DNA of 64,000 nt, from contig CAVVYJ010000005.1 in NCBI GenBank assembly GCA_963752495.1, positions 62,001-126,000 on the forward strand. Reading direction: 5' to 3'. A program made the position numbers and the translations under genes. Under the pieces are notes generated by a model, which saw only the letters and a list, made by a program, of their open reading frames with translations, was not told where the DNA came from and searched no databases. Numbering within the stretch: position 1 is the first letter of the stretch; every line of letters begins with the position of its first letter. The stretch comes from CAVVYJ01 sp963752495 (GTDB lineage: Bacteria; Pseudomonadota; Gammaproteobacteria; Burkholderiales; Methylophilaceae). Positions 54,346-63,013 of this stretch are shown in pieces.

Positions 54346-55200
54346 ATAAACGCTTTAACTTTACCGTCAATTTCGTCGCTTGATAGCTTTGACCAGTACA
54401 TGCGCGCAATCAAGGCCTTTCCGGTTTTAACGGCCGAGGAAGAATATGAGTATGCGTCGCGCTTGAAGAAGCATAATGATTTGGAAGCTGCTCAAAAATT
54501 GATTGTGTCACACCTGCGCCTAGTCGCCAGCATCGCCCGTGGCTACATGGGTTACGGGTTGCCGCAGTCCGATCTCATTCAGGAAGGTAATATCGGCCTG
54601 ATGAAAGCAGTCAAACGCTTTGACCCAGAACGCGGCGTACGTTTGGTTTCTTTCGCCATGCACTGGATTAAAGCAGAAATGCACGAGTATATTATTCGCA
54701 ATTGGCGCTTGGTTAAAACCGCAACTACAAAAGCGCAACGCAAGTTGTTTTTTAATTTGCGTAGCATGAAGCAAGGTTTTGATACATTGAACCCTGATGA
54801 AGTAAATCGCATCGCGCGGGAGCTAAAGGTAAAACCTGAAGAAGTCATGGAGATGGAATATCGCCTGAATGGTCAAGAAATCTCGCTGGACACGCAGCTA
54901 GATGATGATGGCGAAGAAACATTTAGCCCAATTGCTTATTTAGAGGCAGAAACGCCAGAACCATCTGAGTTTTTAGCGAACCAACAAAGCGAGCAGTTAC
55001 AGTCTGTTGGGCTAAGCAAGGCGCTAGAAAGCCTGGATGACCGTAGCAGACGCGTGCTGGAAGCGCGTTGGTTGAATGAAAATGCGAACAGTACCCTGCA
55101 TGATTTAGCGGACGAGTTTGGTGTATCCGCTGAGCGAATTCGCCAGATTGAACAAAAGGCAATGCAGAAGATTAAAAGCCATTTGTTAGCATCTGCATGA
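54346..55200 (+). CDS. rpoH: RNA polymerase heat-shock sigma factor (sigma-32)
   Basis: RpoH directs RNA polymerase to heat-shock promoters. The protein shows region 2 (LIQEGNIGLMKAVKRFDPERG), the RpoH box QRKLFFNLR near residue 130, and a region 4 helix-turn-helix at the C terminus, in all about 284 residues. The start is odd: a good AAGGAG (54333-54338) is followed after seven bases by ATA (54346), not ATG, just before NALTLPSISS where related proteins begin. An in-frame ATG at 54322 exists, but it lies at or before the start point implied by the TAAAAT -10 and has no ribosome site. A CIRCE operator lies upstream. Confidence 0.93.
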   Translation: MNALTLPSISSLDSFDQYMRAIKAFPVLTAEEEYEYASRLKKHNDLEAAQKLIVSHLRLVASIARGYMGYGLPQSDLIQEGNIGLMKAVKRFDPERGVRLVSFAMHWIKAEMHEYIIRNWRLVKTATTKAQRKLFFNLRSMKQGFDTLNPDEVNRIARELKVKPEEVMEMEYRLNGQEISLDTQLDDDGEETFSPIAYLEAETPEPSEFLANQQSEQLQSVGLSKALESLDDRSRRVLEARWLNENANSTLHDLADEFGVSAERIRQIEQKAMQKIKSHLLASA

Positions 55201-55211
55201 TGATGCAGGCC

Positions 55212-55245
55212 AATAAAAAAGCCAGCAATAGCTGGCTTTTTTATT
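55212..55245. terminator. Bidirectional terminator between rpoH and the dynamin-like gene
   Basis: AATAAAAAAGCCAGC, loop AATA, GCTGGCTTTTTTATT: a perfect stem with T runs on both strands, placed between convergent gene ends. Confidence 0.9.
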
Positions 55246-55254
55246 ACCCAAAGA

Positions 55255-57213
55255 TTATGCAGCTTTTTCGTCAGGCTCATTCTCAAACGCAAGCGCGTTG
55301 CCCATATGTTGACGCAATATATGCAAATCGCTAATTTGTGTGCGGATGCTTTTCTCTATATTTTCTAGTTCTAAAATACGATCTTCCAGCGTATCCGTTG
55401 CTTTATAAATGCGCTTGATGCTTTCTAAGCGGCGGCGCAATTGCAATTGGTGTTCACGCACTTGCGATTCCATTGGCGCTATCACAGCTTTTAACCAATT
55501 TTCCACATCGCGGTTTGCCACTTCGTATACATGAATCACGCGGCTCGCCAATGTTTCAAAGAACTTGGTCGTCAAGGTCATCTTCTCATTCGCAATCATA
55601 TTGAATGCCGTGTTAAATTGCTCTTTATAGGCACGCTCAAGCTTAGCTAACTCTTTTTGATAGCGCAAAGTAGAGAATGCTGGCGGCTCAGATTTACGCA
55701 AGCCATGCTCTTTACTGAACTTGTCGTACATCACGTCCATCATTTTCTTAATTTCATCAATCTGTGCGTCCGATTGCACCAAACGATCTTTTAGCTCATC
55801 AAAAAAACCATCCATCGCATCACGCATGGTTTTGGTGAACTTAGCAGAAACCATGGTTTCACGCGTGGTGTGTACCTTGTGCTTAAGTGCTTCCATGCCG
55901 AGCAAAGTAAAGAGCTTGTTGGTTTGTTGCGAGAACACGCTGCGTAGAGCCTGAAAGCGCTGTAAGCCTTTTTCAAAGTTTTCTTTATCCACTTTGACTT
56001 TGTTCATCATGTGCTCAACAACGTCTTCATTCTTGCCGCGCAATCCACGTAATTCTTCAAGCTGCTCAACCACGCCTGAAATGCGTGACTCCAGAATCAT
56101 ATTGGAGTTGTTAATTAAATCGTCAATCTCATTTTTTGTGTTATCGCGAACAATTTCTTTCTTCGATGGAATAAGTTCGTCTGATAATGCTTTTTCAAGC
56201 GCGGGCAATCTGCTCTGCTCAAGCAGTGCATCATCGCTATTAACTTTAGCGAGCAACCCCTTTTGTGCAGATGTCGGGAAAATATGACCAGGATCTAGAC
56301 CTAAGAGCTCGCCAGTCGTTTTTACTTGCTTAGCAATCTCTTTTTCGATTTCCTTTTCAGATTTAAGCTCGTCCCACAAGCCATCAATCTTGTTCAGCAC
56401 AGCCATGCGGCCTTTTTGCTTCCAGCGTGTGCCGCTGATATATTGGCGCCAAACATCAATTTCAGATTTAGTTACACCCGTATCTGCTGCCAAAATAAAT
56501 AGCACTGCATGCGCATTCGGCAACATATTCAGTGTCAGCTCAGGTTCTGTACCAATCGCATTCAAACCTGGGGTATCCAAAATCACCAAGCCTTGTTCCA
56601 ACAACGGGTGCGGGAAGTTAATCATGGCATAACGCCAGCATGGGATATCAATCGTACCGTCTTTATTGATACTCATCGCATCATCGCTACTGTTCGGGTC
56701 AAACAAGCCATATTTCTCAGCTTCTTCGAGTGTTACACGTTTTGTGCTGCTAACTTCCTTAAACGCATTCACCATACTTTCGCTGGAATTGACATCAAAC
56801 TCAACAATTTTCCATTCTTCGGGATAGCGCTTGTATTCAGTCGTAGTGGCATCCATTGCCCGCGTATCAATTGGCAGTAGCTGCAATGAGCTTGGTTTTG
56901 ATGGATCGTAAAGCAATTCGGTCGGGCACATTGTAGTGCGGCCTGCACTAGATGGTAGTAGACGCTGCCCATATCCCGCAAAGAATATCGCATTAATGAG
57001 CTCTGATTTACCGCGAGAAAACTCTGCCACAAAGGCAACATTTAGCTTATCTTCACGCAGACGCTCTAATAGATTGCTGATACGCTGATCAATCTGTGCA
57101 TCGTTAAGCTCTTGCTCATTGAGCCAGCTACGATAATCGCAAATGCTGTCAACCAGCGCCTTTCTCCATTCGGAGTAGTGTGCAAATTGATCGGCTAAAT
57201 TGGTGTTTGCCAT
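55255..57213 (-). CDS. Dynamin-like large GTPase
   Basis: A 652-residue bacterial dynamin-like protein. The GTPase domain has the P-loop AEFSRGKSELINAI near residues 63-76, the switch Thr region SSAGRTTMCPTE, G3 DTPGLNAIG near 210 and G4 NKID near 265. The rest is long amphipathic helices with coiled-coil character (LEELRGLRGKNEDVVEHMM and the terminal ELENIEKSIRTQISDLHIL). Such proteins remodel or stabilise membranes, and some act in phage defence, but no specific role can be read here. It stands alone on the minus strand. GGGGATTAAGA precedes the ATG. Confidence 0.85.
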   Translation of the reverse strand: MANTNLADQFAHYSEWRKALVDSICDYRSWLNEQELNDAQIDQRISNLLERLREDKLNVAFVAEFSRGKSELINAIFFAGYGQRLLPSSAGRTTMCPTELLYDPSKPSSLQLLPIDTRAMDATTTEYKRYPEEWKIVEFDVNSSESMVNAFKEVSSTKRVTLEEAEKYGLFDPNSSDDAMSINKDGTIDIPCWRYAMINFPHPLLEQGLVILDTPGLNAIGTEPELTLNMLPNAHAVLFILAADTGVTKSEIDVWRQYISGTRWKQKGRMAVLNKIDGLWDELKSEKEIEKEIAKQVKTTGELLGLDPGHIFPTSAQKGLLAKVNSDDALLEQSRLPALEKALSDELIPSKKEIVRDNTKNEIDDLINNSNMILESRISGVVEQLEELRGLRGKNEDVVEHMMNKVKVDKENFEKGLQRFQALRSVFSQQTNKLFTLLGMEALKHKVHTTRETMVSAKFTKTMRDAMDGFFDELKDRLVQSDAQIDEIKKMMDVMYDKFSKEHGLRKSEPPAFSTLRYQKELAKLERAYKEQFNTAFNMIANEKMTLTTKFFETLASRVIHVYEVANRDVENWLKAVIAPMESQVREHQLQLRRRLESIKRIYKATDTLEDRILELENIEKSIRTQISDLHILRQHMGNALAFENEPDEKAA

Positions 57214-57478
57214 TCTTAATCCCCAAAATTGGCTGCTTTTTTAGTAGGTACACTCTAACACGTGCAGATAAAAAAATTCAACTAAATCAGCAACATTGGA
57301 TATTATATTTAATCTAAATTCTGACAAAAGGTGGTATTTCTACGACAAACGGTCAATTCATCACATCATTTGTAGTAAAAAACATGATTCTACCGCTTAT
57401 TTATTCGCATGCAGCCCTGTTCTACTATTCCCTTAGGTTCTGCTATCATTCGTATTTGATTAATTCTGATTTTATGAA

Positions 57479-57865
57479 ATGACAGGCTTAAACCCAACCA
57501 GTCCGCACCCCGTTGATATTAAGCTACATCAGGCTTCCAGACTTTTAGAAATCAAGTTTGATAACAATACCGAATGTATGCTGTCGACCGAATTTCTGCG
57601 TGTATACTCGCCATCCGCCGAAGTGCGAGGGCACGGAGCTGGCCAGGAAGTACTGCAAACCGGTAAAGAGGATGTAAACATTACCGCAATCGAACCTGTT
57701 GGAAATTACGCTGTCAAGTTAACGTTTACCGATGGACATGACACAGGCTTGTATTCATGGGACTACCTGTATTATTTAGGCGAAAATTACGAAGCGCTCT
57801 GGCAAGATTATATTGCCAAGCTTGAAATGGCGGGCCAAAAAAGAAATGATAAGCAACGAAAATGA
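57479..57865 (+). CDS. DUF971 family protein
   Basis: A 128-residue protein of the DUF971 family, which resembles the N-terminal domain of gamma-butyrobetaine hydroxylase. The hallmark segments are LEIKFDNNTECMLSTEFLRVYSPSAEV (split here as LEIKFDNN and LSTEFLRVYSPSAEV) and FTDGHDTGLYSWDYL. The gene overlaps ubiE by four bases and precedes it in many betaproteobacteria, which suggests a link to ubiquinone synthesis or to iron-sulfur delivery; the function is not established to my knowledge. Confidence 0.85.
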   Translation: MTGLNPTSPHPVDIKLHQASRLLEIKFDNNTECMLSTEFLRVYSPSAEVRGHGAGQEVLQTGKEDVNITAIEPVGNYAVKLTFTDGHDTGLYSWDYLYYLGENYEALWQDYIAKLEMAGQKRNDKQRK

Positions 57866-58614
57866 CTAACAAAACAACACATTTCGGTTTTAAAACCGTC
57901 ATTGAGGCAGAAAAACAGCAGAAGGTAGGAGAAGTCTTCCACTCGGTTGCCCAGAAGTACGACATCATGAACGATGTCATGTCTGCGGGCATGCACCGCA
58001 TTTGGAAGCGCTTCGCAGTCGATATTAGCGGCGTAAAGGCCGGTGATAAAGTGCTGGATATCGCAGGTGGCAGTGGCGATTTATCCAAACTTTTCAGCAA
58101 AAAAGTAGGCGTGAATTCTAATTTAAATCCTGGCCAAGTGATTCTAACCGATATCAATGCCAGTATGCTCGCCGTTGGCCGCGACAGAATGATTGATGCA
58201 GCATTGAATGTACCTGCCATGCAATGCAATGCAGAACAATTACCATTTGCAGACAACACCTTTGATTGTGTGATTGTCGCTTTTGGCTTACGCAACATGA
58301 CGCACAAGGACATCGCGCTCAAAGAAATGCAACGCGTACTTAAAATAGGCGGGCGTTTGCTGGTGCTGGAATTCTCCAAAGTGTGGCAACCGCTTGAGAA
58401 AATTTATGATGCTTACTCTTTCAAGCTTTTGCCTTTTATGGGCAAAGTGATCGCAAAGGACGCAGCGAGTTACGAATACTTAGCCGAGTCCATTCGCATG
58501 CACCCAGATCAGGAATCGCTGAAGCAGATGATGATAGATGCGGGCTTGGGTCGCGTTGATTACTACAATTTAAGTGCAGGCGTAGTAGCGCTTCATAAAG
58601 GCTACAAGCTTTAA
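57862..58614 (+). CDS. ubiE: Ubiquinone/menaquinone biosynthesis methyltransferase
   Basis: UbiE C-methylates the ubiquinone (and demethylmenaquinone) precursor with SAM. The 250 residues include FHSVAQKYDIMNDVMSAGMH near the start, the SAM motif VLDIAGGSGDLSKLF, VAFGLRNMTHKDIALKEM and a C-terminal GVVALHKGYK, all diagnostic of the family. It is second in the DUF971-ubiE-ubiJ-ubiB operon. Confidence 0.97.
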   Translation: MTNKTTHFGFKTVIEAEKQQKVGEVFHSVAQKYDIMNDVMSAGMHRIWKRFAVDISGVKAGDKVLDIAGGSGDLSKLFSKKVGVNSNLNPGQVILTDINASMLAVGRDRMIDAALNVPAMQCNAEQLPFADNTFDCVIVAFGLRNMTHKDIALKEMQRVLKIGGRLLVLEFSKVWQPLEKIYDAYSFKLLPFMGKVIAKDAASYEYLAESIRMHPDQESLKQMMIDAGLGRVDYYNLSAGVVALHKGYKL

Positions 58615-58627
58615 TCTTCAATCGCTT

Positions 58628-59221
58628 ATGTTAAAACCTTTGGTCACCCGATTTTTGCAACACCTCACCAACCAAAACAATTGGTCGCGCGCGCATTTGC
58701 AAATATTTGCTGGCAAAGTGGTGCAGTTTAACATTGCTTTTATTAAAACCAACTTGCAGATTTTAGAAGATGGCAGCTTGAGCATTGCAGGTGAAACTGT
58801 CGTACCGGAAGCCTTTATTCATATACCTCCCAGCTTGGCAATTAGAATCCTCGCAGGGGACGAAGCCGCAAAAACACAAATTAAAATCGAGGGCGATGCA
58901 CACATGGCAGCCGAACTTAGCAAAGTGTTGCAACTCATGCGCTGGGATGTAGAAGAAGATTTAAGCAAAATAATCGGTGATATAGCTGCTAATAAAACTA
59001 CTTCTGCCACCAAAAAGGTTTTTGCCGAGGCTAAAAAACAAACCATTAACGCTGCAGAGATGTTGAGTGAGTTTTGGCAGGAAGAGAAGCCCGTTCTGGC
59101 TAAAAAACGTCATGTTACGCAATTTAACGCAGAAGTAGATACGCTGCGAAGTGACGTTGCTCGCTTCGAAAAAAAATTAGAAAAACTTCTCAAAAAAATG
59201 AATGAAAGCAGTGTGAGTTAA
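58628..59221 (+). CDS. ubiJ: Ubiquinone biosynthesis accessory factor UbiJ
   Basis: UbiJ is an SCP2-domain lipid-binding protein that, with UbiK, supports the multi-enzyme ubiquinone complex. The 197-residue protein has an N-terminal SCP2-like domain (VVQFNIAFIKTNLQILEDG, IKIEGDAHMAAELSKVLQ) and a C-terminal helical part ending in a coiled coil (TLRSDVARFEKKLEKLLKKM). It sits between ubiE and ubiB, as in E. coli and many betaproteobacteria. Confidence 0.9.
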   Translation: MLKPLVTRFLQHLTNQNNWSRAHLQIFAGKVVQFNIAFIKTNLQILEDGSLSIAGETVVPEAFIHIPPSLAIRILAGDEAAKTQIKIEGDAHMAAELSKVLQLMRWDVEEDLSKIIGDIAANKTTSATKKVFAEAKKQTINAAEMLSEFWQEEKPVLAKKRHVTQFNAEVDTLRSDVARFEKKLEKLLKKMNESSVS

Positions 59222-59223
59222 TC

Positions 59224-60771
59224 ATGCATTTCTTTCGCTTGCTTTACATTTTGTGGGTTATTTTGTGGTTTCGTCTAGATGAATTCATAACTGAACGCTC
59301 AGGCTTAAAATCATTACATTTGCTTATTAAAGGCTTGTTCTTCTGGTGCGCAAGGCAACAGCCACGTGGGGTTCGCCTGCGCCTAGCCTTAGAAAAACTC
59401 GGTCCTATTTTCGTAAAATTCGGTCAAATGCTTTCCACAAGACGTGATTTATTGCCACAAGATGTTGCTGATGAACTGTCAAAACTGCAAGACCAAGTAC
59501 CTCCTTTTGACTACGCGGATGTCGAAAAAACCATATCGCAAGCTTTCAGCCAGCCACTTAGCACGATTTATGCACAATTCGATATCGCTGCGACCGCAAG
59601 CGCATCCGTTGCACAAGTACATTTTGCGCACCTGCATGATGGCACACCTGTTGCCGTCAAAGTTCTACGCCCCGGAATCGCCAAAACAATCAACCAAGAC
59701 ATCGCAATACTCAAATCGCTGGCTTGGATGCTGCAGGCGCTCTCTAGCGAGGGCAAGCGTTTAAAACCGCAAGAAGTAGTGGATGAATTTGCACGTCATA
59801 CACAGCATGAGCTGGATTTGACTTTAGAAGCTGCTAACTGCAGTCAGCTTGCACGCAACTTTCAGGATAAACGCCTGCTTATTCCTGAGGTTTATTGGGA
59901 TTTTTGCCGCAAAGAAGTGATGACCATGCAACGCATGCAAGGCACGCCAGTGAGCCAAATTGAAGTTTTGCGTGCTAAGGGCATCGACATTTCCAAGCTT
60001 GCGCATGACGGCGTAGAAATATTTTTTACTCAAGTATTTCGTGATGGTTTTTTTCATGCAGACATGCATCCAGGCAATATACAAGTCGCTGACGATGGCC
60101 GCTATATTGCCTTGGACTTTGGCATTATGGGAAGCTTGAATGAAACTGACAAATATTATCTTGCACGCAATTTTTTGGCGTTTTTCAATCGAGATTATCG
60201 CGATGTCGCCGTCGCGCACATTGAATCCGGCTGGGTGCCGAAAGACACCAATGTGGAAGAACTAGAAACCGCCATCCGCGCGATTTGCGAGCCAATTTTC
60301 AACAAACCGCTCAAAGACATTTCATTTGGCAGAACACTACTTAGCTTATTTCAAATGTCACGCCGCTTCGGTGTAGTCATTCAACCACAATTAGTGATGT
60401 TACAAAAAACTTTGTTGAATATTGAAGGCTTAGGTCGTGATTTAGATCCGAACATTGACCTTTGGCAAACAGCACGACCTTTCTTAAGGCGTTGGATGAG
60501 CGAACAAATTGGCTTTTTGAGCATCGCCAAAACCATTAAAAAAGAGCTGCCATTTATCTTAAAGACCGCGCCACAATTGCCTCGTCTAGTGCACCAGTTT
60601 TTATCACAACAAACACAAAAAGAACAAGAATTTCCCATTCGTGAAAGCGTGAACGAATTAATTAAGGCCCAAGAAAAACAAGCTTACTGGCAAAAAAGAT
60701 TAACGTTGACCATGATGGCTTTTGTAGCACTTCAAATCGCTATTTTGTTCACTTTATATTTCTTAAAATGA
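59224..60771 (+). CDS. ubiB: Ubiquinone biosynthesis kinase-like protein UbiB
   Basis: UbiB is an atypical (ADCK/ABC1) kinase-like ATPase needed for ubiquinone synthesis, anchored in the inner membrane. The 515-residue protein has the KxGQ motif in PIFVKFGQMLSTRRDLLP, the Ala-rich loop TASASVAQVH, FHADMHPGNIQV with catalytic-loop residues, LDFGIMG, and two hydrophobic C-terminal segments with FVALQIAILFTLYFL at the end. It begins 2 bases after ubiJ. Its TGA overlaps the ATG of the glycoside hydrolase gene in an ATGA junction. Confidence 0.96.
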   Translation: MHFFRLLYILWVILWFRLDEFITERSGLKSLHLLIKGLFFWCARQQPRGVRLRLALEKLGPIFVKFGQMLSTRRDLLPQDVADELSKLQDQVPPFDYADVEKTISQAFSQPLSTIYAQFDIAATASASVAQVHFAHLHDGTPVAVKVLRPGIAKTINQDIAILKSLAWMLQALSSEGKRLKPQEVVDEFARHTQHELDLTLEAANCSQLARNFQDKRLLIPEVYWDFCRKEVMTMQRMQGTPVSQIEVLRAKGIDISKLAHDGVEIFFTQVFRDGFFHADMHPGNIQVADDGRYIALDFGIMGSLNETDKYYLARNFLAFFNRDYRDVAVAHIESGWVPKDTNVEELETAIRAICEPIFNKPLKDISFGRTLLSLFQMSRRFGVVIQPQLVMLQKTLLNIEGLGRDLDPNIDLWQTARPFLRRWMSEQIGFLSIAKTIKKELPFILKTAPQLPRLVHQFLSQQTQKEQEFPIRESVNELIKAQEKQAYWQKRLTLTMMAFVALQIAILFTLYFLK

Positions 60772-62408
60772 CAGAACTTAATGCTATTGGCGATTCAAAC
60801 CGATTTGTTGAACTTACGTTTGAATCCAGCATTAACTATCAAGCCCCCTTTTCTGAAATTACCCTAGATGCTATTTTTACTGAACCTTCGGGTTATACGT
60901 GTTGCATTCCCGCATTTTGGGCAGGTGGAAATATTTGGCGTATTCGCTACGCGTCTTCTGCCCTAGGCATCCATAGTTTTATTACTAAATGTAGCGATAA
61001 CAATAATGAGTCGTTACATGATCAAAAAGGTACAGTCGAAGTTTTAGCCTACCAAGGTGACAATGTATTATTCCGTCATGGAGCGGTCCGCGTCGCAAAT
61101 GATAAACGTCATTTTTCGCATGCTGATGGGACACCCTTTTTTTGGCTTGGTGATACTTGGTGGATGGGATTAACTAAGCGGCTTTCGTGGCCGGATGAGT
61201 TTAAACAACTAACACAAGACCGCAAATCTAAAGGATTCAGTGTAGTGCAAATTGTTGCTGGCTTATATCCTGACATGCCGGCTTTTGACGAACGCGGCGC
61301 AAGCGAAAGCGGATTCCCCTGGGAACAAGACTATTCAAATATAAATCCAAGATTTTTTGACGAGGCCGACCAACGCATAATGCATCTCGTAGAGCAAGGA
61401 ATAGTCCCGTGCATACTCGGTGCTTGGGGTTATTATCTGCTGTGGCTTGGCACGGAAAAGATGAAACAACATTGGCGCTATCTTGTTGCGCGCTGGGGAG
61501 CGCTGCCAGTAGTATGGTCTGCCGCTGGCGAGCAAGCCATGCCTTGGTATTTATCGGACAATAAGGAAACTGATAGTCAACAATTAAAGCAAGAGTGGAC
61601 GGAGATCATACGCTACATACGAGAAGTCGATGGTTTTGAGCGACTGCTAACCACACATCCACAAAAAAGTGCTCGAGAGTCAGTTGATGACCCCAGCCTA
61701 ATTGACTTTGAGATGCAGCAAACTGGCCACAGAAATCCAACCAAACATCATGCAGAAAGAGCGCTAGAAGGCTGGAAGGCACTGCCAATAATGCCCGTTG
61801 TTGATGCTGAATCACGCTATGAGGCGCTAGATATATTTCCATCTGTCACCTCAAAAAATTCTAGAGAGGCATTTTGGGCGCATATGCTCAATAGTGGCTG
61901 TGCAGGCCACACCTATGGCGCCAATGGCATATGGCAAGTAAATAAAATAAAAGCTCCTTTTGGGAAATCTCCTGGCGGGCATGATTGGGGGGATATTCCA
62001 TGGAACGTCGCAGTTAATCTGCCGGCATCCACACAGTTAGCTATAGCAAAAAAATTCCTACTTTCACTTCCTTGGTATGCATTAGAAAACTTGGAAATTA
62101 AAGTAGATTTAAAAAATAGAATGATGCGCCTGCTCTTCGCACCACTTACTCATCAAACTCCAATTGCTGCAGCCAGACTTCCTGACAACACACTAACGCT
62201 CTATTACCTGCAAAGTTTGAAGCCTCTCTATATTGAAATGGCTAACTTTCCAAATCCAGTTTCTGCTAAATGGTTTGACCCAACCAGTGGCGCAGAAATC
62301 CCCGCTTACAATATGCCAATACCAAATACTGGAAGAACTAAATTTACTCCGCCAAGTAAAAATGCCAGTGGTGATAATGACTGGGTGTTAGTTTTGCAAG
62401 TTATATAA
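60768..62408 (+). CDS. Glycoside hydrolase with DUF5060 and apiosidase-like (DUF4038) domains
   Basis: A 546-residue protein without a signal peptide. An N-terminal beta-sandwich resembling DUF5060 (about residues 10-95) precedes an apiosidase-like TIM barrel (about 110-420), whose entry motif DGTPFFWLGDTWWMGL is characteristic of DUF4038 enzymes. A C-terminal beta domain like the putative collagen-binding module follows. Relatives cleave plant or microbial glycans, including apiosides. The lack of an export signal suggests a cytoplasmic substrate or a missed start. It is coupled by ATGA to ubiB, an unusual partner; codon use is AT-richer than ubiB. Confidence 0.75.
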   Translation: MTELNAIGDSNRFVELTFESSINYQAPFSEITLDAIFTEPSGYTCCIPAFWAGGNIWRIRYASSALGIHSFITKCSDNNNESLHDQKGTVEVLAYQGDNVLFRHGAVRVANDKRHFSHADGTPFFWLGDTWWMGLTKRLSWPDEFKQLTQDRKSKGFSVVQIVAGLYPDMPAFDERGASESGFPWEQDYSNINPRFFDEADQRIMHLVEQGIVPCILGAWGYYLLWLGTEKMKQHWRYLVARWGALPVVWSAAGEQAMPWYLSDNKETDSQQLKQEWTEIIRYIREVDGFERLLTTHPQKSARESVDDPSLIDFEMQQTGHRNPTKHHAERALEGWKALPIMPVVDAESRYEALDIFPSVTSKNSREAFWAHMLNSGCAGHTYGANGIWQVNKIKAPFGKSPGGHDWGDIPWNVAVNLPASTQLAIAKKFLLSLPWYALENLEIKVDLKNRMMRLLFAPLTHQTPIAAARLPDNTLTLYYLQSLKPLYIEMANFPNPVSAKWFDPTSGAEIPAYNMPIPNTGRTKFTPPSKNASGDNDWVLVLQVI

Positions 62409-62541
62409 AAAGTGTAATATCGCATGTTCAGTATTTATCAGCTTAAATAATTATTTAGATGCACTAGAGTCCGCTTTTATTAGCTATTAAAATACAATTA
62501 CTTACCGTCAATTTTACTATCTTAATTTTTTGGGAGCTTTT

Positions 62542-62988
62542 ATGAAATCAAAACTTATCTCATTATTTATAATTACTTTGTTTACTTTTGCTCAGAGCGC
62601 TTTTGCAGCGAATGATACGCCTGCAGGACTTTGGAAAACCATCGATGACAAAACAGGTAAACCGCGCTCGCTTATTCGAATTACTGAAAACAATGGCGAA
62701 TATAGCGCGGTGGTGGAAAAAGGTTTACTTAGCACAGACACAGGAGAAGCGGTTTGCGACAAATGTACTGATGAGCGTAAGAACCAAAAAATTATCGGGA
62801 TGACAATTGTCAAAGGCATTAAACAAAAGGGTGACACATATGAAGGCGGCGAGATCTTAGATCCTGACAATGGCAAAACGTATAGATGTAAAATGAAAGT
62901 CTTGGAAAGTGGCAAAAAACTTGAGGTTCGAGGGTTTATTGGCATTTCCCTGTTTGGCCGCTCACAAACTTGGCTACGAGAAGAGTAA
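62542..62988 (+). CDS. DUF2147 secreted protein
   Basis: A 148-residue protein with a signal peptide ending SAFA-A. The mature part begins NDTPAGLWKTIDDKTGKPRS, the hallmark of DUF2147, and ends VRGFIGISLFGRSQTWLRE. A CDKC pair near residue 74 and a lone Cys in YRCKMKV are present. ATG 62542 follows GGGAGC; a TTG at 62530 is less likely. Members are small periplasmic beta-barrel-like proteins of unknown function, probably lipocalin-related. Confidence 0.85.
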   Translation: MKSKLISLFIITLFTFAQSAFAANDTPAGLWKTIDDKTGKPRSLIRITENNGEYSAVVEKGLLSTDTGEAVCDKCTDERKNQKIIGMTIVKGIKQKGDTYEGGEILDPDNGKTYRCKMKVLESGKKLEVRGFIGISLFGRSQTWLREE

Positions 62989-63013
62989 TTTATTTTATTA
63001 AGGCCACCAAAGA

